Source of the DNA: JAKIWV01 sp049800095
GTDB taxonomy: Archaea > Thermoplasmatota > Thermoplasmata > Lutacidiplasmatales > UBA184
Assembly: GCA_049800095.1 (NCBI GenBank)
Contig: JBARJD010000161.1
Coordinates: 1-13,286, forward strand
Length of the DNA stretch: 13,286 bases
Reading direction: 5' to 3'
The position numbers and the translations under genes are program-made. Below the pieces are notes generated by a model. That model was given only the letters and a program-made list of their open reading frames with translations. It did no database searches and was not told the origin of the DNA. Positions 1 to 6,036 of this stretch are shown here, piece after piece. Position 1 is the stretch's first letter, and every line of letters begins with the position of its first letter.

Positions 1-1
1 G

Positions 2-1015
2 CCGGGGGGGACAATCGCTTCCCGGGTGGATTACCAGACGGGGGGCGTAAAGCCGGTACGTGATGAGCGCGAAATTCTAGCCGCGTTTCCTGCCCTAGAC
101 GCCGAGGGGCCGGTCCGGGTCGTTCCCGTCTTCGAACGGTTCAGCGAAGACATCGTGCCGGCCGATTGGGTGGCGTTGGCCGAGAAGATTGGGGAGAGCT
201 TTCGTGAGGGAGCGCGCGGCGTGGTCGTCGCACATGGAACCGATACGATGGGCTTCACCGCCGCCGCGCTGAGCTTCATGGTTCGGAACCCACCAGGGCC
301 CGTCGTGCTCGTCGGGGCCCAGCGATCGCCCGACCGGCCCTCCTCGGACGGGTTCACGAATCTTCCCGCGGCTATCCACCTGGCGCGCTCCGGCGAGCTG
401 GGCGAAGTCGTCGTCGTGATGCACGACAGCATCGCGGACGATCGAATGGCGATCCATCGGGGCACCCGGGTCCGGAAGATGCACTCGTCACGACGCGACG
501 CGTTCAGGAGTCGGAACGCCCCCCCGTTAGGGTACATCGAGGGGAAGCGGATCGAACTCGGCGCGGACGCCCGGCGGCCGTCAGGGGCCCCACTGAAGAT
601 CGATGCCCATCTGGACGAACGGGTCGCTCTCTTGACCTGCTATCCCGGCTTTTCCGCGATCCGGCTCCGCCGGTTTGTACGGAACGAGCGCGGCCTGATC
701 ATAGCCGGTACCGGGTTGGGACACATCTCTCGTACCCATCTTCGCGGGCTTCGCCGGTTGATCGAATCCGGGATGGTCGTCGCGATGACGACGCAGTGTC
801 TCGGCGGGGGCACGGACCCGTATGTGTACTCCACCGGGCGCGAGCTGGTGCGGACGGGAGTGGTCTATCTAGACGACCTCCTGCCCGAGACCGCGTACGC
901 GAAAATGCTCTGGGCGCTCGGACAGTCGGAGGACCCGGCACGCGTGCGCGCACTCTTGCTCGAGGACCAGGTCGGCGAGTTCGTGAAACGTCGACGACTC
1001 GAGGGGCCGGAATGA
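2..1015 (+). CDS. gatD: Glu-tRNA(Gln) amidotransferase subunit D (5' partial)
   Basis: GatD is the asparaginase-like subunit of the archaeal GatDE complex. It releases ammonia from glutamine (or asparagine), and GatE uses it to convert misacylated Glu-tRNA(Gln) to Gln-tRNA(Gln) in the cytoplasm. The reading frame is open from base 2, and the first visible residues include the GGTIASRVDY motif, so the GTG at 26 is internal. The true start and the N-terminal beta-barrel domain (roughly 90 residues in the family) lie left of the window. Visible catalytic residues, counted from base 2, are Thr4 in GGTI, Thr80 and Asp81 in HGTDTM, and Lys159 in VRKMHSSRRDAF, a GatD signature. The asparaginase C-terminal domain is complete. 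The stop overlaps the gatE start as ATGA, which fits coupled 1:1 expression. Identity is secure; only the start is unseen. Confidence 0.96.
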   Translation, partial: PGGTIASRVDYQTGGVKPVRDEREILAAFPALDAEGPVRVVPVFERFSEDIVPADWVALAEKIGESFREGARGVVVAHGTDTMGFTAAALSFMVRNPPGPVVLVGAQRSPDRPSSDGFTNLPAAIHLARSGELGEVVVVMHDSIADDRMAIHRGTRVRKMHSSRRDAFRSRNAPPLGYIEGKRIELGADARRPSGAPLKIDAHLDERVALLTCYPGFSAIRLRRFVRNERGLIIAGTGLGHISRTHLRGLRRLIESGMVVAMTTQCLGGGTDPYVYSTGRELVRTGVVYLDDLLPETAYAKMLWALGQSEDPARVRALLLEDQVGEFVKRRRLEGPE

Positions 1016-2889
1016 AGGCCGGCCTGGAGGTCCACCAGCAACTGGCGACGAGCAAGTTGTTCTGTCCGTGCCCCTCGGAACTCTCGGAACGCGTGGAACG
1101 GACGGTCCGCCGTCGGCTCCGCGCAACGGGGGGAGAGCTTCGGGCGCTCGACCCCGCAGCGGCCTTCCAATCTTCTCTTGGCCAGTCGTTTGTTTACGAG
1201 GTCGTACCGACGACCTGCCTCGTCGAGCTCGACGAGGAGCCTCCGCACGCCATCAACGCCGAAGCGCTCGATGTCGCGCTCACGGTCGCCCTCCTGCTGC
1301 ATGCCACCCCCATCGAGGAGATCCTCGTGATGCGGAAACTCGTCGTCGACGGGTCGAACACCGCGGGGTTCCAGCGGACGGCCCTCGTTGCGGTCGGTGG
1401 CTGGATTGAGGTCGGGGGCCGTCGCATTTCGATCGAGACGATCTGCCTCGAGGAGGACGCCGCCCGCAAGGTCTCGGAGAGCGGCGGGGAGGTTCGATAT
1501 CGGCTCGACCGCCTCGGGATCCCGCTGGTCGAGGTCGCGACGGGGCCCGACCTTACCTCGCCGGAACAGATCCGGGACGTCGCCCAGGCGATCGGAGAAC
1601 TCCTGCGCGCCACCCATCGCGTCCGTCGGGGCATCGGGACGATCCGAGAGGACCTGAATCTCTCGATCGAAGGGGGAACCCGGATTGAGATCAAAGGCGT
1701 GCAAGAGCTCCGGCTACTGCCCAAATATTCTCAGGAAGAGATCGCGCGTCAGGAGCTCCTCCTGCGGACGAAGGAGGAGCTGCATCGTCGACATGCGCAA
1801 CCTCCCAGCGGCGCGCCCGTCGACGTCTCCGAACTTCTGAGGGACGCCGGCTCGGGCCCCGTCGCCTCGGTCCTGAGCAGGGGCGGGGTCGTCCAAGCGG
1901 TCGCGCTACCCGGCTTCCAGGGCCTCCTCGGTCACTCGACCGTGTCGGGTCCCCGCTTCGGCCGAGAACTCGCCGACTACGCCCGGGCGGCGGGCGTGCG
2001 GGGAATCCTGCAGTCGGATGAACTCCCCGCCCAGGGAGTAACGGCGGTACATGTCGAGCAGCTTCGGCATCGGCTTTCGCTCGGGAGGGAGGACGCCTTT
2101 GCCCTCGTGGCGCATTCGGATGCGCTCAAGGCGACCGAGGCGCTTCACCAAGTCCTCCATCGCGCCGCGACCGCTTTCGTTGGGGTGCCTCCCGAAACGA
2201 GGGACCCGTTACCCGATGGAGACTCCCGATTCTCTCGGCCCTTGCCGGGACGGGACCGCATGTACCCCGAGACCGACGTGCCGCCAGTGACCGTCGCCGG
2301 CGAGCACCTGGCGGCACTTGGGAGTCACCTTCCGGAACGTCCGGAGGAGAGTCGCGCGCGGATTCGAACGGAGTTCGACCTTACGGACGAGGTGGCCGGA
2401 CTCCTTCTCCAGGAGGGAGAGGCCGATCGCTTCGAGACGCTCGTTCGCCGGGGCCATGCGCCGTCGCTTGTGCTCCGCCTCTTGACGCATGACCTGCCCG
2501 CGCTCGCGGCCGTGCCGCGTTCGGAGCCGGTGCCCGACCCCTCCGAAGAACTGCTCGACGCGATCCTGACGGCACTCGCCAAGGGGCAGTTCGCTAAGGA
2601 AGGCGTACAGCCGGTGCTTGAGGGGGTGCTCTTCCATGGGCGCTCCATCGGCGTGGCCGCTCAGTCGGCGGGCCTCGCTCCGATGTCCAGTCCGGAACTC
2701 GAAGCGCTGGTGCAAGGCGTACTGGATCGGAACGATCCCCTACTGCGGAGCCGCGGGAAGGCCGCGCTCTCCCCACTCATGGGGGATGTCATGCGAGAGG
2801 TCCGCGGACGGATCGATGGCAAAGAGGTCGCCCGCGTTCTCGAGAGGGCGCTCAACGACCGGTTGGAGAAAGTGGGCGGTTCGACGTGA
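1012..2889 (+). CDS. gatE: Glu-tRNA(Gln) amidotransferase subunit E
   Basis: GatE binds Glu-tRNA(Gln), phosphorylates the attached glutamate with ATP and amidates it using ammonia from GatD. It is 625 residues long, usual for the family. The N-terminus has the GatB/GatE signature GLEVHQQLATSKLFCPC (residues 4-20). The cradle domain shows SNTAGFQRT (115-123) and the conserved segment REDLNLSI (212-219). An AspRS-type insert that distinguishes GatE from GatB lies at about 270-400. The RPLPGRDRMYPETDVPP block (409-425) leads into the helical and YqeY-like tail, which ends with GDVMREVRGRIDG (591-603). The ATG at 1012 was chosen over a longer in-frame GTG at 796 because it overlaps the gatD stop (ATGA) and matches family N-termini. 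Its TGA overlaps the next GTG. Confidence 0.97.
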   Translation: MKAGLEVHQQLATSKLFCPCPSELSERVERTVRRRLRATGGELRALDPAAAFQSSLGQSFVYEVVPTTCLVELDEEPPHAINAEALDVALTVALLLHATPIEEILVMRKLVVDGSNTAGFQRTALVAVGGWIEVGGRRISIETICLEEDAARKVSESGGEVRYRLDRLGIPLVEVATGPDLTSPEQIRDVAQAIGELLRATHRVRRGIGTIREDLNLSIEGGTRIEIKGVQELRLLPKYSQEEIARQELLLRTKEELHRRHAQPPSGAPVDVSELLRDAGSGPVASVLSRGGVVQAVALPGFQGLLGHSTVSGPRFGRELADYARAAGVRGILQSDELPAQGVTAVHVEQLRHRLSLGREDAFALVAHSDALKATEALHQVLHRAATAFVGVPPETRDPLPDGDSRFSRPLPGRDRMYPETDVPPVTVAGEHLAALGSHLPERPEESRARIRTEFDLTDEVAGLLLQEGEADRFETLVRRGHAPSLVLRLLTHDLPALAAVPRSEPVPDPSEELLDAILTALAKGQFAKEGVQPVLEGVLFHGRSIGVAAQSAGLAPMSSPELEALVQGVLDRNDPLLRSRGKAALSPLMGDVMREVRGRIDGKEVARVLERALNDRLEKVGGST

Positions 2890-3407
2890 GGACTCTCATC
2901 GCGGTCATTGGGGGGGAGAGTCCGCCGCCCGAGGCGCTCCCGGTCGCCGAGGAGGTCGGTCGTCGCATCGCGCAAGCCGGCGCCGTCGTCGTCTGCGGCG
3001 GACTCGGAGGGGTGATGGAGGCCGTGTGCCGGGGTGCACATCGCGCGGGAGGGCTCACGATCGGGATCCTGCCGACGGGCCGACGTTCCGATGCCAATTC
3101 TGAGGTCGATATCGTGATCCCCACCGGCCTGGGCGTCGCACGCAACGTGCTGGTCGTGCTGGCCGGCCATGCGGTGATCGCCGTGGACGGTTCGTTTGGC
3201 ACGCTCACCGAGATCGCGCATTCGCTCGAACTGAAGAAGCCGGTCTTTGCCCTCGGGAGTTGGGACCTCGTCTCCGCCGCGATCGACCCCACTCGGTACG
3301 TCCGGGTCCAGAGCCCGGAGGAGGCCGTCCGCCTCGCGCTGCAAGCGGCCCAACGTCCGGCCACCTCGCAGGATCCGTTCGGAGGTCGACGCGGGAGCGA
3401 GGCGTGA
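2886..3407 (+). CDS. LOG/TIGR00725-like nucleotide-binding protein
   Basis: A 173-residue Rossmann-type protein of the TIGR00725 / LOG (lysine-decarboxylase-like) superfamily, related to bacterial Moco-carrier-like proteins. Visible features are an N-terminal beta strand and loop IAVIGGE (5-11), GGLGGVMEAVCRGA (38-51), the turn GILPTGR (60-66), and DGSFGTLTEIA (101-111), which corresponds to the PGGxGTxxE motif of LOG enzymes with its first residues altered. LOG enzymes hydrolyse nucleotide 5'-monophosphates to free base and ribose phosphate, but the TIGR00725 branch has no agreed activity, so a substrate cannot be named. The start is GTG at 2886, overlapping the gatE stop as GTGA; its own stop overlaps the next gene the same way, so it is probably co-translated with gatDE and the phosphatase. 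Confidence 0.85.
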   Translation: MRTLIAVIGGESPPPEALPVAEEVGRRIAQAGAVVVCGGLGGVMEAVCRGAHRAGGLTIGILPTGRRSDANSEVDIVIPTGLGVARNVLVVLAGHAVIAVDGSFGTLTEIAHSLELKKPVFALGSWDLVSAAIDPTRYVRVQSPEEAVRLALQAAQRPATSQDPFGGRRGSEA

Positions 3408-4135
3408 CGCCCCCGGAGGCGCACCCCCGCCGGCCGATTCGGGCGCTAGTGACCGACGTCGACGGCACGCTCACGGACCGGGACCGACGGCTCAATCCGG
3501 AAGCGATGCAGGTCGTCCAACGGATGACCGAGGCGGGCATCCCGGTCGTGCTGGCGACGGGGAACGTGCTGCCCCTGGCGCTGGCCCTCCACCGGTTCCT
3601 GGGCCTCAGTAGCCCAATCATCGCCGAGAACGGGGGGGTGCTCTACCATCGGGAAGGGCGACGCGAGATCGTGGAACGTCTCGCGGATCGACGCGTCGCC
3701 CAGGCGGCGTACCGGCACCTCGTGAAGGCGGGCCTACCTGTACACCGGCTGTTCACGGACCGTTGGCGCGAGTCCGAGGTGGCGATGGAGGAGGGAATTC
3801 CCGAACGAACGGTCCGGGCGGCTCTCCGGGGCCAGCCGGTGACGGTAGAGGACACCGGGTACGCGATGCACATCATTCAACGCGGAGCGGGAAAACTTCC
3901 CGCGCTTCGGAGGGCGCTGCTCCCGATGGGTTTGACCCCGGCGGACTGCATGGCGGTAGGCGACGGGGACAACGACGTCGGGATGCTCCGCGCCTCCGCC
4001 TGGGCGGCCAGCTTCCCTTCGGGGAGCGCCCGAGCCCGCCGGGCGGCCGACTACGTCACGCGCACCGAGTATGCCCGTGGTTTCGTCGAAGCCGTTATCC
4101 ATGCAGGCGTTGTCCCCAATACTGTTTCCGGGTGA
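3404..4135 (+). CDS. Archaeal-type phosphoglycolate phosphatase (HAD, Cof-like)
   Basis: A 243-residue HAD-superfamily phosphatase of the archaeal phosphoglycolate phosphatase / sugar-phosphatase group (type C2 cap), expected to be cytosolic and Mg-dependent. All four HAD motifs are visible: DVDGTLTD with nucleophile Asp18 and acid Asp20; Thr52 in VVLATGN; Lys164 in RGAGKLPALRRAL; and GDGDND (186-191), the metal-binding acidic motif. Relatives dephosphorylate 2-phosphoglycolate, but a close sugar-phosphate substrate cannot be excluded from sequence. The GTG at 3404 was chosen because it overlaps the preceding stop (GTGA) and gives about the family length; the open frame extends upstream to 3260 but would then run deep through the LOG-like gene. 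The segment GGTGA at its 3' end may serve as the ribosome-binding site of the next gene. Confidence 0.88.
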   Translation: MTPPEAHPRRPIRALVTDVDGTLTDRDRRLNPEAMQVVQRMTEAGIPVVLATGNVLPLALALHRFLGLSSPIIAENGGVLYHREGRREIVERLADRRVAQAAYRHLVKAGLPVHRLFTDRWRESEVAMEEGIPERTVRAALRGQPVTVEDTGYAMHIIQRGAGKLPALRRALLPMGLTPADCMAVGDGDNDVGMLRASAWAASFPSGSARARRAADYVTRTEYARGFVEAVIHAGVVPNTVSG

Positions 4136-4143
4136 CGACTAGT

Positions 4144-4347
4144 ATGCTCGTTGGCAGTTGTGGCCGGTGCGGGGCGCCGGCGACCCTCCGCTGCTCGATT
4201 TGCGGGCGGACGTACTGTCACAAATGCCTCGATTCCGACGAGCGCCGGTGCTCCGACTGCATCACCATGCTGAAGCAGCAGAAGGGAATCCCTACCCCCG
4301 GCCACCCTCCGTCGCGCAAGATCTCTCCGCGGCCTCCGATGTCGTAG
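4144..4347 (+). CDS. Small 8-cysteine zinc-binding protein
   Basis: A 67-residue protein with four CxxC knuckles at Cys6/9, 17/20, 25/28 and 36/39, plus His26. The spacing (7, 4 and 7 residues between pairs) suggests a two-zinc cross-brace or treble-clef fold resembling B-box or HIT-type zinc fingers. A basic, Pro-rich tail (residues 44-67) follows and is probably disordered. It starts at ATG 4144, 8 bases after the phosphatase stop; GGTGA, overlapping that stop, sits at suitable distance to act as Shine-Dalgarno. It therefore belongs to the end of the gatDE operon. The role is unknown: nucleic-acid or protein binding is inferred from the fold type only. The coding call rests on the regular Cys spacing and operon position. 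Confidence 0.8.
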   Translation: MLVGSCGRCGAPATLRCSICGRTYCHKCLDSDERRCSDCITMLKQQKGIPTPGHPPSRKISPRPPMS

Positions 4348-4375
4348 GTCCGCCCCGCGGCGGCACCGGGGTCAC

Positions 4376-4693
4376 TCAGTACGAGTAACCCGGGAGCACG
4401 AACTTGCCCCGCGGGGAGCGCTGGGCCAGCCAGAGCATGAAGATCCCCACGACACCGGCGATGGCCCCGAGGCCCACCAGACCCACGGCATACACGCCCA
4501 GGGTGGGGAAGATTCGCCACGGGCCGACGAGCTCTCCGGTCGCGGGCGCCATCCGGTGGAGCGCAATGTTGACGACGACCCCGAGTCCCCAGCCGATGAC
4601 GACGAGGAAGATTCCCCCGGCCCGGTATCCAAACCGCTCATCACCGCCCCGATCCTCGGGCGGGACGGCTGGCATATCACTCAGGTCGGTCAC
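4376..4693 (-). CDS. Small two-helix membrane protein, unknown function
   Basis: A 105-residue protein with an acidic N-terminus (about 1-24), a hydrophobic helix at about 27-45, a short polar loop with HRMAP and PWR, a second long hydrophobic segment at about 62-90, and a basic C-terminal tail ending PGYSY. It probably sits in the cytoplasmic membrane with both ends on the same side. It is convergent with the zinc protein, 28 bases away, and divergent from the HExxH gene. The start is GTG at 4693; the ATG at 4675 (Met7) is an alternative. Overlapping minus-strand frames lack the hydrophobic pattern. I recognise no family. The coding call rests on clean hydrophobicity and gene packing. Confidence 0.7.
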   Translation of the reverse strand: MTDLSDMPAVPPEDRGGDERFGYRAGGIFLVVIGWGLGVVVNIALHRMAPATGELVGPWRIFPTLGVYAVGLVGLGAIAGVVGIFMLWLAQRSPRGKFVLPGYSY

Positions 4694-4723
4694 GTGGGGC
4701 CCCGACTTCCCGAGGTTCGAGCC

Positions 4724-4736
4724 TTCATATTCTTTG
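4724..4736. promoter_or_regulatory. AT-rich element in a divergent intergenic region
   Basis: An AT-rich patch (TTCATATTCTTTG) in otherwise GC-rich DNA lies within the 104-base gap between two divergent genes. Read leftward it is AAAGAATATGAA, which would place a transcription start about 10 bases before the GTG at 4693. Read rightward it would give a leader of about 40 bases for the gene at 4798. A nearby inverted repeat, CAGGGG (4752-4757) and CCCCTG (4773-4778), could be an operator or a leader hairpin. This is inference from composition and spacing only. Confidence 0.35.
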
Positions 4737-4797
4737 GCGCGAGGGGTGTTGCAGGGGTAACGCGGGGTTCATCCCCTGAAGGGCGGTAGTGTAACCG

Positions 4798-5307
4798 ATG
4801 GCAGCCACCCCGCCGACCGGCTGGCCGACGCTAGGTCAGCGGTTGGACCAGGCCCGAAACTACGACGACGTATTCGCCGTCGTCCGGGAATCGGTCCGGC
4901 GGGTCTTGGGCAAGGAGCGCGTCGGCCTTGGGTTGGGCCTTAGCGAGCTGCCCGCTCAGATCGGCGCCTACTGGCAAGTCACGGGGAACATCATCATACT
5001 CAACGAGCGGTTGATCCGGGTCCTCGACGCGACGGAGCCGCAGTCGCAACGGACGGCCTACCTCTACGTGGTCATTCTCCACGAGTACCTTCACAGCCTG
5101 GGTTTCTTGGACGAGCGCACCGACCGACAGATCGTCTCCCGGGTCGCCGCCCAGGCACTCGGTGATGACCATGCCGCCTCTCGCTTGGCCCGAGGCGACC
5201 TCTGGGAGATCTTCCCCCAGCTACGGACTGCCGGGACAGGGGACGGCCAGCGGGTCAAGATCGTTCGCGGCTTCGACTCGGAATCTACGAATCGGTACAT
5301 CCGCTGA
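4798..5307 (+). CDS. Putative zinc metalloprotein with HExxHxxGxxD motif
   Basis: A 169-residue protein without signal peptide or membrane segment, so probably cytosolic. The core is HEYLHSLGFLD at residues 95-105, preceded by a helix-like stretch (RTAYLYVVIL). This matches HExxHxxGxxD: two zinc-ligand histidines, a catalytic-type Glu96, and Asp105 at the position where metzincins use His and snapalysin-type proteases use Asp. An N-terminal helical region (12-40) and a beta-like stretch NIIILNERLI (64-73) precede it; the C-terminus (about 130-169) is polar. Peptidase activity is an inference from the motif and no substrate is suggested. The ATG at 4798 has no strong ribosome-binding site. It is followed by a 101-base gap with a hairpin. 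Family membership beyond zincin-like is unknown to me. Confidence 0.75.
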   Translation: MAATPPTGWPTLGQRLDQARNYDDVFAVVRESVRRVLGKERVGLGLGLSELPAQIGAYWQVTGNIIILNERLIRVLDATEPQSQRTAYLYVVILHEYLHSLGFLDERTDRQIVSRVAAQALGDDHAASRLARGDLWEIFPQLRTAGTGDGQRVKIVRGFDSESTNRYIR

Positions 5308-5325
5308 CCCGGAACTCCGCTGCCA

Positions 5326-5357
5326 GCCGCTCTCTCACCGGCCCCGCCAGGAGCGGC
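5326..5357 (+). repeat. Inverted repeat after the metalloprotein gene
   Basis: GCCGCTC at 5326-5332 is perfectly complementary to GAGCGGC at 5351-5357, with an 18-base C-rich loop. It starts 19 bases after the stop at 5307. It could be a terminator or processing signal, but no T-tract follows, so this is a weak call. I see nothing else in the 5308-5408 gap apart from the possible promoter at 5377. Confidence 0.3.
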
Positions 5358-5376
5358 CGACCGGAACAGGCTTGAC

Positions 5377-5385
5377 CTTTGAAAT
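5377..5385 (+). promoter_or_regulatory. Weak TATA-like box before the surface protein gene
   Basis: CTTTGAAAT is the only AT-rich patch in the gap and is centred 28 bases before the ATG at 5409, the spacing expected for a leaderless archaeal transcript. A purine-rich GGGGGAAG close before the ATG could instead act as a ribosome-binding site. The box departs from the TTTATA consensus, so this is tentative. Confidence 0.35.
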
Positions 5386-5408
5386 CAGTGTAGGGGGCGG
5401 GGGAAGTC

Positions 5409-5921
5409 ATGCGACCGATTTCCGCTCGCGGGCCACGAACACGGCTCGTTATGATCGTGGTCGCCCTCATCGCCGTAGTCTTGACCGTTTGGGGAGTCCT
5501 CCAATTAGGTCATGCCACTCAAATGCAGCAACTCTGTTGCCCAATAGGTTCATCCTTGGCTATTGGTGGCGCGACGAGTTCGACCTTCGACGGAGTTTGG
5601 ACTTACAACTTCGCTATCGAATTTGCGGCATCCAACCTCGCACTCACTAGCGTATCCTTTGAGGTTAGAACCGCCACAGGCGCACCCGCCGCCTTCGACA
5701 ACCTCTGCGTCGCGAGCCTGAATGGATTGACGCTGGGCACGTTCTCCGGGGGTTGGGCTGCCACGGGCAACTCGTCCTACTGCAGTCTGACCGCCGCCCA
5801 CGCGCCGGGAAAGAGCCTGTTCGCGACCCAGGACGATCTACTCGTTTACATTGGGGCAAACGCCACGGACTATTCACTCGTAGCTCTCCTCTCCGGAGGC
5901 TCGGTGAGCGGATCTTTCTGA
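5409..5921 (+). CDS. Membrane-anchored, probably surface-exposed protein
   Basis: A 170-residue protein with a basic N-terminus (Arg2, 7, 10 and 12), one hydrophobic segment at about 13-33, and an exterior part rich in Ser, Thr, Gly, Ala and alternating hydrophobic residues, typical of a beta-rich extracellular domain. Four cysteines (43, 44, 100, 125) could form disulfides, and NSS (121) and NAT (151) are possible N-glycosylation sequons. The N-terminus could be an uncleaved anchor, a signal peptide, or a pilin-like segment; ARG just before the hydrophobic stretch weakly recalls a class III signal, but pilin identity is not established. GC content is clearly lower than in neighbours and codons such as TTG, ATT and AAT are more frequent, which fits an accessory or recently acquired gene. 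I recognise no family. Confidence 0.68.
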   Translation: MRPISARGPRTRLVMIVVALIAVVLTVWGVLQLGHATQMQQLCCPIGSSLAIGGATSSTFDGVWTYNFAIEFAASNLALTSVSFEVRTATGAPAAFDNLCVASLNGLTLGTFSGGWAATGNSSYCSLTAAHAPGKSLFATQDDLLVYIGANATDYSLVALLSGGSVSGSF

Positions 5922-5985
5922 GGGGCCAATTCTTCTCGTGGCTCCTGCCCAGAGTCGCCACTCCCGCACGACAGAGTCTGACCCG

Positions 5986-6036
5986 ACATCGTAGTGATGT
6001 CTTTTGATAAAAGTGCATAATTACCTCTGCCGTAAT
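5986..6036 (+). promoter_or_regulatory. hsp20 promoter tiled by three inverted repeats
   Basis: Three perfect inverted repeats lie almost end to end before hsp20: ACATC-N5-GATGT at 5986-6000, CTTTT-GAT-AAAAG at 6001-6013 (containing the TATA-like ATAAAA), and ATTAC-N7-GTAAT at 6020-6036, which abuts the GTG at 6037. The TATA-like core is centred about 27 bases before that GTG, so the transcript is probably leaderless and the third repeat covers the transcription start. A repressor bound there would block initiation, as archaeal heat-shock regulators such as Phr do on their own sites. The elements are seen directly; regulator and function are inferred. Confidence 0.6.

Noticed and set aside
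796..1011. 72-codon N-terminal extension of gatE
   Set aside because: It overlaps the conserved gatD C-terminus in another frame; the ATG at 1012 matches the family start and gives the ATGA overlap.
2358..2380. GGATTCGAACGG resembling a reverse-strand tRNA T-loop
   Set aside because: It lies inside the well-conserved gatE frame and no cloverleaf forms around it.
4701..4730. T-arm-like GAGGTTCGAGCC suggesting a tRNA
   Set aside because: The flanking bases do not pair into a 5-bp T stem, no D-arm or 7-bp acceptor can be drawn, and the upstream part is coding for the membrane protein.
6004..6036. TTG 6004 or GTG 6013 as the hsp20 start
   Set aside because: These codons coincide with the TATA-like box and inverted repeats, so they would lie upstream of the transcript.
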